From Rebecca billardiae RCC1528 (Eukaryota > Haptophyta), in NCBI GenBank assembly GCA_965240325.2, contig OZ251234.1, positions 744,001 to 808,000 on the forward strand: 64,000 bases of DNA, in the 5' to 3' direction. Within the stretch, counting starts at the first letter, position 1. Each line of letters opens with the position of its first letter. A program made the translations under genes and the position numbers. The notes under the pieces are model-generated. The model did no database searches. It was not told the origin of the DNA and saw only the letters and a program-made list of their open reading frames with translations. Below, in pieces: positions 52,097-62,147 of this stretch.

Positions 52097-52479
52097 GGGC
52101 CTGCCGAAAGTCTGCTCTAGCGGGACCCCCGCGCACTGGGGCTGCACTGGGCGCGAGCTCGGCGGGGACGTGGCGAGCGGGTCGGTGCGCGCCGCGGGCT
52201 GGGTGCGCGATTTTACCAACGTATCGGTCGATCTGACCCTCCCCGTCGCGCCGCTCTTGCCTTCGCGGCCTCTCTTCCCCCCAACACGGGTGTGCGCAGC
52301 CGCTTGAACAGCCTGGCTGCAGGTCGTTCACAGACGGCAGGCCGCGTGCAACCTGCGCGGGTGAAGAGGGGTGGCTTGTTGCGTGGTTGCGCGGCTGACG
52401 CCCATGTGTGGCCTTGCGAGCCTTTGTGTGCGAGGGTACTTGCCCACATCCGTTCTCGCGTGTCACACTCGCGTGCAAT
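52097..52479. repeat. Left arm of second large inverted duplication
   Basis: Reverse complement of 53735-54094 plus 54276-54296. Near-identical over about 360 bp (shared blocks include CGCGGGCTGGGTGCGCGATT and TACCAACGTATCGGTCGATC). It shows the uninterrupted state where the right arm carries an extra 177-bp insert. Confidence 0.85.
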
Positions 52480-53734
52480 GCACACCACCTGATCTCACCT
52501 GCGCTTGCGCTTGTCCACCTGCTGCCAGCTGGGCCAGCGTGGGGCCACTGCAGGCACTAAGACGGTGACGCCATATCGTTGACATGTTCTGTCGCATGCT
52601 TGTGGCCTTCGTCTTTGCCTGCTTGATATTGAAGGCAGTGCTTCTGGCATCGACTGAGCCAGGTGCATTCCTGAAGTTGCTCGTCGAGTCACCCTCGGCT
52701 CGCGCGTCATTGTGTCACAGCTTCGGGTGCGAGAGTGGGAATCATCAATCATCGTCGCCCGCATGCTTGTGGCGTACACGCACGCTCCGAGCGGGCAGGC
52801 TGACGTCCCGTTCTCCGGCGCAACGCGCCACAAGGTCAAGTCGTTAGCGTGGCCGGGTTTAATAAATCCACGGAGCGAATAAAATAATAAAAGAAACGAC
52901 GAATAAAGGCGCGGTCACTTGAGACAGCTAAGAGGGTTTGAGCAACCCCGGCGGCCAGGCCGACTACCTCCCCCACGGCTAGGGTCAGCGCCATCCCCGA
53001 CCGCACCGGCTGGCGTGAGCCGATCCACGCAGAATACTCTCACTAGCTTACTGCATCAACGACTCGGACCGTCACTCGTCAGCCGGGACCGACGGCGGCA
53101 ACGCGCCAACGGCGTGACGACCGACCGTCCGACGACTCAGACTGCAAGTCACAGCGGTAGTCTGGGGCTCTGGGCACCTACTACCTCCGTATGATCAGCA
53201 TCGGCGACGACTCCCTCATCCGCGGCCAACGCGCTCACATCATCCGCCTCCAGTCATCGGTACTTCGACACACGAATCAGGAGAGCTGCGTCCTCATGCC
53301 TGTGTCTTTAAATCCTAGAATTGGAGTAGCGTGTAGTGCAGCAGCAGCAGGAGAGCGCGCACACCGCGCCGGCAATGTGGACAAGCCGACGCTTGATCTA
53401 GTACGTTGCTGACTTCATCTGCCATCCGATGCTCAGCCGTGCGTGCGGTGCCCCATCACCCAAGCTATCCTGGGCACTGGCCTCTCAGCCTGGCGCGATG
53501 CCCGTCGTCACAGGTTGACACGAATGACGAGTCAGATGCCCATGTCGTTTTGGCTGCTGGACTCCGCTTCACAGTGCACACCTTCAGTGGACGGGAGGAA
53601 CGTAACGCAGCGCGCGCACTTGCACTCGCCTGGATGCGAGCCCGTTAGAATGTCGACGATCTCGCGCGCGACGTGGATAGCCAGTGGCAGTGGCCTCGGC
53701 TGCTCCAAGGCGGGTCGCATACGGCATAGTGTTC
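52480..53734. other. Spacer between inverted arms, no gene seen
   Basis: About 1.25 kb. It contains an AT-rich patch (AATAAATCCACGGAGCGAAT near 52860) and a reverse R6 copy at 53258-53325. No coding signal recognised. Confidence 0.35.
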
Positions 53735-54094
53735 GTTGCACGCGCGCATGACACGCGAGAGCGGATGTGGGCAAGTACCCTCGTACACAAAGGCTCGCAA
53801 GGCCACACATGGGCGTCAGCCGCGCAACCACGCAACAAGCCACCCCTCTTCACCCGCGCAGGTTGCACGCGGCCTGCCGTCTGTGAACGACCTGCAGCCA
53901 GGCTGTTCAAGCGGCTGCGCGCACCCGTGTTGGGGGGAAGAGAGGCCGCGAGGGCAAGAGCGGCGCGACGGGGAGGGTCAGATCGACCGATACGTTGGTA
54001 AAATCGCGCACCCAGCCCGCGGCGCGCACCGACCCGCTCGCCACGTCCCCGCCGAGCTCGCGCCCGGAACGACCCCAGTGCGCGGGGGTCCCGC
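53735..54094. repeat. Right arm of second large inverted duplication
   Basis: Inverted copy of 52120-52479. Homology resumes at 54276 (CAGCAGACTTTCGGCAG) after the 54095-54271 insert. Confidence 0.85.
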
Positions 54095-54271
54095 AAGGGC
54101 GTTCCCGGGATCCTGCCACACGCTCCCGAAAGCAATGCCCCCCCCTGGGGGGGGCATTGCTACCGGACTGGCGCGGGCCGTAATCAAATGTACCCGCTTG
54201 AAATAGAGAAAGCCAATTTCAATAGGAACGCGGTTCGATTTGGCGTATGACCAGTGCGGGGAACGCCCCTG
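54095..54271. mobile_element. 177-bp insertion with GGGCGTTCCC inverted ends
   Basis: Present in the right arm, absent from the left. Ends read AAGGGCGTTCCCGGG and, reversed, CAGGGGCGTTCCCCG, giving a 10-bp perfect inverted core. It contains a perfect 31-bp palindrome at 54131-54161. No clear target duplication. Confidence 0.5.
54131..54161. repeat. Perfect 31-bp palindrome
   Basis: AGCAATG, eight C, one T, eight G, CATTGCT: 15-bp arms around a single central base. Strong hairpin potential. Confidence 0.95.
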
Positions 54272-54300
54272 AGTACAGCAGACTTTCGGCAGCCTCCGGA

Positions 54301-54862
54301 GCGTTGCGCCAGCTGGACAAACGCGAGGACGCTAGCTTTCGTAGATCACGAAGCTACGGAGGGCCTCTCACGAGAGTCGCCGTCGGATCGGGGCCCTCTC
54401 CCGCTGTGCCGCATCGGCGCACGCTCGGCGGGCTACGTTTGCGCACGCCGTGCAGCTCGCGGCGCGTGCGCGTCGGCTAGCTGGCACACTGCTCCTGACG
54501 CACAAGTCGAATGACCGCAGCTGGGATGCCCTTTCGCGCGGCAAGGACGCGTGCGAGGCCGGTCGCTGCGGCCGAGCGGCGTGACCGTGCCGCCTGCACG
54601 CTGGGCGCCCATGGACGTGGCTTCGCCGCGCGCGCTGAGGCTGGCGAGCGTCGCGACCGAGTTCCACGACGCGTGCGACGCGCCATCTGCCCGCTTCCGT
54701 GCCTCCGACGCACGTTTTATGCGGGCAACGGCCATCGCCCGCCCATGCGGCGGCGAAGCCGCCATCCGCCGCGCTTTGCCGTTGGACAGAGCGCAGAACA
54801 TTTCGTTTTGAAAAGCGCAGATCTGAAAAGACCGGAAGGCGTTTGTCCAGCTGGCGCAACGC
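54301..54862. repeat. 24-bp inverted repeats enclosing 514 bp
   Basis: GCGTTGCGCCAGCTGGACAA plus ACGC at 54301-54324 and its perfect complement at 54839-54862. The interior has no recognisable gene. It could be a small TIR element, but no target duplication is visible. Confidence 0.6.
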
Positions 54863-54964
54863 CCCTGACACATAGAGTCGGACAGCCTTAAGAGCAGCGC
54901 TCCCACAGCGGAATAAGGGGTTGGCCACTGCCGCGCGCCCTTCGGGCGGGAGGGTTGGCCCAAG

Positions 54965-55800
54965 GCTTGTCCCCTACACCCCTGGCTCGGGGGACGGCTG
55001 CCGTGGCGGCGGTGGGTGCGTGCTCGCCGAGCGTCCTAGCGGTCGATTGCGGGGCGTTCCGTGGCGGCACGCTGGGCGGGGCGGGCCCCAAGACGTAGGG
55101 GAACGTCGACAAACCAGCCCGCTATGTCTCTCCTCGCTCGTCGCCCTTGCGGTTGGCGCGCGCAACCACTTGCGAGCTTGACCTTGTGCGAGCGGTCACT
55201 TCCTGCCAGCCGACTCGACATTTGGGGAGCCTGGGCGCGAGGAGATGGCTCGGGGAGGTGGGGGTATGTATGCACAATGTATACGTACACGCGCGCTGGA
55301 CGTCCGACCCCGCACGCCGCATGAAAGTGGTCACGTTTGGCACGCGCGGCGCTCTCGCGTTTCAAACGGTGTGTGCGCACGACATTTCCAGCGTCACGGA
55401 TCACTGATCGAACTGCTTTGCTGGTCGCCGATAGCATATATCAGCCTACCCGACTAGCCCCATGCGTCACGGCCGGGTCTTGAGTGCTATGACACCACTT
55501 GTAGCAGCTTCTTGCACGCTAGGCACTGCCACAAGCGCCGCGAGCCAGCTTTGTGAGCATTTGAACGCAGACACAAGGTGCCGAGGCAGTCTTCCGGGCG
55601 AGGCAATGGCATGGGAGTCAGCGCCTGGTGTTGTACAAGCAAAGTGACGGCGCGCACACGCGCGACTACGTGCCACAAGGTCTGCGATACCCGCGGGCCG
55701 CCACGCTCGCGCGCCCGTTGCTCCTCCAGCCGCCGCTTGGCGACGCAGCCCGGACTCAGCGGCACTGGTCGTCGCCGCCCGGACAATGAGGGGGGGGGGG
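54965..55800 (+). repeat. Segmental repeat R5, copy 2
   Basis: Direct copy of 38124-38973, ending in a shorter poly-G run (about 10 G). It is immediately upstream of the glycosyltransferase-like gene, so it probably includes that gene's promoter. Confidence 0.9.
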
Positions 55801-55874
55801 ACCTCGTTGACGAAACCCAGGGGTTTAGGAGACAAGGGCTTGGTGGCAGGATCCCGGCGCCCTTGCTCTTGAAG

Positions 55875-57218
55875 ATGAAGCGGCTGTCGTGGGCGCTGAT
55901 CCTCGCATCCAACCTCGGCGGACTCACGCAGCAGACCGTACGCGTGCGTGGAAAGACCCCAGCCAACCAGACAAGCGGTGGTTGCCTCCTCTTCCCGGTG
56001 TATCCACCCCACAACGGCGACCTTCTCAACCTCTTCCGTTCCATCGCTGACCACGTGATCGACGTCACGTTGCCTCCCCTGGTCGTGGTTACCGATAGAG
56101 AAGCAGACATCTGCGCTCTGCAGGCGCAGCTCACGGCTGACCCGCGCATCCAGGGCATCCACCTCGTGGCCTTTGAGACCCTCCTACGCACCTACCCAGA
56201 GAACACGACATGGCCTGAGCTCCAAGCACTGGACCTGCGCGCGAGCTCCAAGAACAACGCCACTGGATCGCGCTTGCATCAGAGCGCCAAGAAGGTCCTT
56301 GGCGTTCTGCACGCGCGCGCTGCCCTTCGGTGTGCACGCGTCTGGGTCATCGACGCAGACTCGGCCGCCGTGCACGCTGTGTCTTTCGCGGCGGCCTTTG
56401 AGAAGTGGGAGCGCTCGCCTGTCGTGATCGTGGGCAACTATACGGCCCTCGCCCATCGCTCGAGCTTTCGAGCAACGAGGCTGATCATCAACCGAGATCT
56501 GCCCGGGCTCAATGCCAAGCTGGGCGTGCCGAGCGAGTCGTTCGCATGGCTCAATCTGCGCAGCGGCGCCACTGACCAGTTTGTCTACGACACAGCGCGC
56601 ATGGCCCGGCTGGCCGCACGCGTGCGTGACACCACTGGGCTGTCCGTTGTACGCGCGCTCTACGCTCCGCCCTTCGTTCTCGAGCCGTACCTGTACGCTG
56701 CCATGGCTGTGTTGGAGACGAAGGGTGGTCTACTTGGAGGGTTCGAGCCAGCGGGGCGGGGACACCCGACAGAGAAAGCACGTGCGCTGGAGGCAGGCAC
56801 AGTCGCCCGGCGCCTGCGCGTTGTGGACCTCAGGGACACGCACGAGCGTGCGGTGCCAGCAGACACCTTCGCAGCGCTCTGTGCCACGCACTTGGAGCAC
56901 GCAGATACGTGCAGCGACCCGCGGATGCTCGCAGTCCTCGTCGCTCACCTCACCGAGCAGCCAGCGGCGCAGGCCCTCACCTTCCGCAATCTAGCAGCGG
57001 CCTACAACGCCCTCGGGATTGCAGGCCTCCACTTGGACATAGTGGACATGCGCAGCGTGCTTCGGGCTACAAATATTACCGCAAGGCTGAACAGCTTGTG
57101 GGGGCGTGCGGTGGCTCTCCTGCACAAGCACGGCTGGAATGGGGGCATGTGCCTCAACAACTGCGGCAGGGCTGGATTAGGTCGCACACCTCGAAAACTC
57201 GGCTGGCGCGGGGCTTAG
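55875..57218 (+). CDS. Secreted glycosyltransferase-like protein with DxD motif
   Basis: 447 aa from ATG 55875. The frame is open from 55578, but that part is R5 repeat DNA; the 55875 ATG begins a clean signal peptide (MKRLSWALILASNLGGLTQQ). A GT-A-like pattern follows: CLLFPVYPPHNGDLLNLFRS, PLVVVTDREADICALQAQL and ARVWVIDADSAAVH, with D160-A-D162 as a candidate metal-binding DxD. Then come VIVGNYTALAHR, LGVPSESFAWLNLRSGATDQ and a Cys-containing C-terminal region. Sequons (NQT, NTT, NAT, NYT, NIT) agree with luminal localisation. I cannot assign a CAZy family; a non-catalytic homologue is possible. An R1 copy follows about 185 bp downstream in sense. Confidence 0.65.
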   Translation: MKRLSWALILASNLGGLTQQTVRVRGKTPANQTSGGCLLFPVYPPHNGDLLNLFRSIADHVIDVTLPPLVVVTDREADICALQAQLTADPRIQGIHLVAFETLLRTYPENTTWPELQALDLRASSKNNATGSRLHQSAKKVLGVLHARAALRCARVWVIDADSAAVHAVSFAAAFEKWERSPVVIVGNYTALAHRSSFRATRLIINRDLPGLNAKLGVPSESFAWLNLRSGATDQFVYDTARMARLAARVRDTTGLSVVRALYAPPFVLEPYLYAAMAVLETKGGLLGGFEPAGRGHPTEKARALEAGTVARRLRVVDLRDTHERAVPADTFAALCATHLEHADTCSDPRMLAVLVAHLTEQPAAQALTFRNLAAAYNALGIAGLHLDIVDMRSVLRATNITARLNSLWGRAVALLHKHGWNGGMCLNNCGRAGLGRTPRKLGWRGA

Positions 57219-57403
57219 TGGAATAGTGCGCGCGCGGCATCATATGATTATTAACTGATGTTGACATCACGTGGAGAGGTTATTCTCATCATAGCTTCTT
57301 AACCCCTATTCATTCAGTCGGATAACGGGCCCTTAGCTAAGCTTATTTGTCATTCGGTTGAACCCGTTAGGAGTAGCAGGCAATTTTCAGCAACAATAAT
57401 TAT

Positions 57404-57530
57404 ATGGCCCGCGGAGTGCAGGGCGGAGCGCGTAGCGTGGAGCCCCACCGGGGGCCCTCACTACGTTGTCAAAAAGATCTTTTGATCAAAGAAAAGGGGG
57501 CGGGGGACGATTTTATTTAGGGTTGTTGGA
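57404..57530 (+). repeat. Dispersed repeat R1, copy 7
   Basis: GGCCCGCGGAGTGCAGGGCG, AGCGTGGAGC, CACTACGTTGTCAAAAAGAT, CTTTTGATCAAAGAAAAGGG and GGGGGACGATTTTATTTAGG. It is in sense downstream of the glycosyltransferase-like gene. Confidence 0.8.
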
Positions 57531-57789
57531 GGGTGAGTTTTTGATTTTTGAGGGGTACGGTACAATGCTGTCCATCCCAAGCTTAAAAGGCCGCGCCCGG
57601 GTCATTCCGCGTATGTCATTGGACGGCCGTCACATTGTCAGTAAACGAATCTGCGCCATTGTGGTAATGCCCGGGGCCGGACTCCGCCCAGCACCAGACA
57701 ACAGTGATCCACTCCGGACTGGGCGGTCCGGCGATCGCTCCCGCGATGAGTCGATGACCAGTGGACCTCTCGACCCGCGGCGCAGTCAA

Positions 57790-59511
57790 ACGCCGGCGAC
57801 GCGGCGCGGGCGCGCGCGCACTTGTCGCGCAAGACAGATCAGAAATCCTGATTCCTGGACGCGCACGCGAACCGGCTCGGCATGCGGAACGCGTTGATGC
57901 GCTTGGGGACGCACGACATCGGGCCGTTCTGAAACGACACCGGGCGAAACTCTACCGCGTGCACGCGCGGACCGCAGGCCGCGATCCTGATTCCTGGACG
58001 CGCACGCGAACCGGCTCGGCATGCGGAACGCGTTGATGCGCTTGGGGACGCACGACATCGGGCCGTTCTGAAACGACACCGGGCGAAACTCTACCGCGTG
58101 CACGCGCGGACCGCAGGCCGCGTGACGACTGCGACACTGCGCGACGCGAAGGAGCAGGTGCTGGCGCCGCAGATGGCGGTGCGGGCGTTCTGCCCGAGCT
58201 GCAACAACCCGCTGCTCTCGGGCCAGGTGCATCAGCGCATCCAGGACCGCCGCTGCCACGTGCTAACCAAGGTGGTGGGCATGAGACACGCGACCGTGTG
58301 CGAGCAAGGCGTGCCAAGATGATCGACACGGCGAAGCAGGTGGTGATCGAGGCGCTGAGCCTGATCATGGTGAGGCGCATCTTCTCGACCTGCCCGACGC
58401 GCAGACCACGCAGGCGTCGCTTCCGGGCGCGTGGGACTCGCGCACCAAGACGGTGTGGCGCGTGGACCCTGTCGCCAAGGCCGGTCAACTCCGCCTGGCC
58501 GCTGGAGGTGGTCGCTCGCCGCGCCTGGCCAAGCTGGTGCACGAGGGGCCAGCTGATGGCGGCGGTGGTGCCACCGATGAAGCTGATCTTCGTGCAGCGC
58601 AAGGACGCGTCGGGCCCGTTCTCCCACGTGCTCAAGATCGTCTTCCGCGTCGCGACGATGAGCGTGGCGGCCCCTCACAACCTGCAGCTGCCGGCGTCGC
58701 TGCTCTGTGCGCGGCGCGCGCGCGCGCGTGCGCGCGCGACGGGCACGTGGCGCGCCGACCAGCCGTACGGCGCTGACTGTTGACGCACCTCGCGCATGCG
58801 CTACCCCGGCCGCGCCGCCGCCGCCGCCGCGCAGGCATGCTCTCGTAGGAGGAGACGGCGGAGCTGCGCGCACACATGGCCGCGCGCGGCTCTCGGTCGG
58901 ACGGTCGGCGATCACGGGCGCGCTGCCGGCCGGGCGCGCCGCTGAACGACGAGTAGGCCGCGCTGGAGGAGTACGTCCGCCGCCGCGCTCCGCCTGCGCG
59001 AGCAGCGCTCCGCCGCGCCCGACCCGCTGGCCGAGCAGCTGCGCAGCGACCGCGCCATCGCAGAGCAGCTGCAGCGCGAGGAGATGGCGGCACGCGCGGG
59101 CGGCGCGCCCGTGACGCTGCACTCGGCCGAGGTCGACGAGGACGCGCAGATGGCGCTGGCGCTGCTGCTCGTGTGCGAGGCGTGCGACCAGGACACACGC
59201 GCGCTGCGCAACGCTGAGCGCCGGATCCGTTTTCGGCGCCGTAAGGTACGCAAGGCGCTGGCAGCGGAGCGCACCGGGGCGGCGGCGCATGCGCGCACGC
59301 GGCGCGCTCGCGGTCGATGCGCGGCAACTCCAACCGCCTCGGCAAGCGCAAGCAGCGGGACGAGGGCGGCGCCGCGGCGGCGGGTGCGATGAACAAATCG
59401 GACGAGCGCGCCAAGTCCCGACGCATCGCCAACGCCGCCAAGCTGTTCGAGGACATGGACGGCGACGAGATCGCGGCCGCGGCGCACGCGGCGGGCAAGC
59501 TGGACTGCCAA
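57790..59511 (+). pseudogene. Decayed gene broken by tandem duplication, stops and frameshifts
   Basis: Successive plus-strand fragments look like one former protein: ERVDALGDARHRAVLKRHRA, VTTATLRDAKEQVLAPQMAV, FCPSCNNPLLSGQVHQRIQD (CPSC, possible zinc site), MIDTAKQVVIEALSLIMVRR, PPMKLIFVQRKDASGPFSHV, a LEEYVRR segment after an in-frame TAG, EQLRSDRAIAEQLQREEMAA, DEDAQMALALLLVCEACDQD, and a basic end with SDERAKSRRIANAAKLFEDM. The 139-bp tandem duplication (139 mod 3 = 1) destroys the frame near its start, and several further shifts follow. Family not recognised. Its 3' end is cut by the R3 element. Confidence 0.55.
57845..58122 (+). repeat. Perfect 139-bp tandem duplication
   Basis: 57845-57983 and 57984-58122 are identical by eye (start ATCCTGATTCCTGGACGCGC, end ACCGCAGGCCGCG). 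Identity implies a recent event. Confidence 0.93.
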
Positions 59512-60623
59512 CGGATATCCCCCTGCAACAGATAGGACTCAGTCCTATACTCCTATGCCATAGGACAAGATCACCAGAGCGCCAGCGCCTCAGTTCTGCG
59601 CGTACGATCATCGGTGTGGCTATATCGTACACACAACTCAACCGGCTATTGACACACACCGTCTCCGCCTGCCGCCACTGCTACAGCGATCGGGCGCGCG
59701 CGCGCGTACGCGCGCGCGCGCGCGCTCGGTTGTGGGACAACCGGCCGCCAGGGACGGCCCCACAACCAGCACATGACAGCGTCAGTTGCTCGCCCCTGGC
59801 AGCCGAGCGGCGACCCTGGGCACGGACGGCGCCGGCGAGTGCTCGCGCCGGATGCCCGCGCTGCCGCCCGCACCGCCGCCCACGCCGCCAGGCGCGTTGC
59901 TGCCCGTGGCACACCGATTCTTGGGGCGGGGCGAAGAGAGGGCAACCGCCATCGTGCGTGCGGCCACGGACATCCCACGATGGTGGCGGCCGTCCTTGTG
60001 GACCACGAGCCCACGAATCCAAGAGCGTGCGGGTCGAGCGTCGCGTAAATCGACTGCGGCACACGCATGGCGTGTCTACAGGTGCGATACCATCCACGCA
60101 CGCGGCATGGCAAGATGTTCAGGCTACCTCCGAGGCTTGCTCTACGTGCGCGCCGATGCTCGATCGCAACCACCTGACGACGCGAGAGACCCGCAGCGGC
60201 TTGCGCGCGCAGCCCCGGCGTGACGTACAATGCCATGCTTGGCGAGGACCAAAACGCATTGTGGATGAACCTCATACGGCTCTGGTCGAACACAGTGAAC
60301 CACGATGTGTGAGCATCAAGCTGGGTGTCATCTACAAGTGCCACATGTCGGTCGGCGTTGCCGCCGTGGAGTTGCAAGGCGGCAACGACCGCGACGGCTT
60401 CACGCGCTCCATCCGTGGAGCCCAAAACATGCGCTGGTGGTCGAAAATCACAACAAGCTCGCTCTGGCGGATGGTGGCGACACTGCTACCGACCCCTAGG
60501 TGCAGTCATACCATTCGGCAATATGAGAAAATGTCGTCTACTGAGTCGTCCCTGTGGCTGTCCTGTGGCATTAATAGGACCCAGTCCTATGGAGTATGGC
60601 ACAGGACAGCAGTGGGATATCCG
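59512..60623. mobile_element. R3 element, complete, 15-bp TIRs, CCAA target duplication
   Basis: 1,112 bp. Left terminus CGGATATCCCCCTGC and right terminus (reversed) CGGATATCCCACTGC have one mismatch. Flanks are CCAA (59508-59511) and CCAA (60624-60627). Subterminal TCCTAT/ATAGGA palindromes (TAGGACTCAGTCCTAT left, ATAGGACCCAGTCCTAT right) mirror each other. It inserted in the tail of the pseudogene. Possible degenerate coding on the minus strand (MALYVTPGLRAQAAAGLSRR near 60210); no transposase recognised. Confidence 0.8.
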
Positions 60624-60712
60624 CCAACTTGCGACGCGTCTCGCAGACTGCCACTGCCACTGGGCCTGGCCCACGATAAATCTTCATACGACATTGAGCT
60701 AATGAGCAGCCG

Positions 60713-61637
<925 letters not shown>

Positions 61638-61672
61638 TTTGCCCACAGTCAGTTAAGACCATCAGTTGCCAT
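61638..61672. repeat. 35-bp direct repeat of retroelement (distal copy)
   Basis: TTTGCCCACAGTCAGTTAAG followed by ACCATCAGTTGCCAT. Perfect match to 62113-62147. It probably marks the 3' boundary of the tyrosine-recombinase element on the minus strand. Confidence 0.9.
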
Positions 61673-62112
61673 AAGCTACGCTCTTTATTAAGTGTACGCC
61701 CTCCCAGTGGGAGGTAACTATGGCCCCGGCACGCGGGCTATTCCCGCGTGTGCACACAGACCCAACAGAGGGGTGGGAGAGGCCGGGTGACGTGTGTGGA
61801 TCCTGCTCAGGAACCACACAAGTCAATAGAGTGGAGAAGTGAGAGGTGACCAAATTTTTGGCCCCCTCCTCGGGCGGAGCACGAGCGCGCCGCGCCGCTG
61901 GCGACGGCACGCGCCGCGCCGGTGCACCGGCGCGCCTAATAGCAGCGCGCTCCGTCGAGCACTCGCGACGAAGCAGACGGCGCGCGGCGCAGCGGGCTGG
62001 CCGATGGCGGCGGCGGCCATGCATGAACCTCGGCCGCCATCGGGAAAAACCCGTGCTCACCGCCCGGACCACGATGACGATGCAAACCCATGGAACAGTG
62101 AGTGACAGAGCA

Positions 62113-62147
62113 TTTGCCCACAGTCAGTTAAGACCATCAGTTGCCAT
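62113..62147. repeat. 35-bp direct repeat of retroelement (proximal copy)
   Basis: Overlaps the last codons and stop (62137-62139) of the recombinase. Perfect copy of 61638-61672. Confidence 0.9.

Noticed and set aside
55578-55874. First 99 codons of the glycosyltransferase ORF
   Set aside because: Encoded by repeat R5 DNA present elsewhere without the gene; the ATG at 55875 starts a clean signal peptide.
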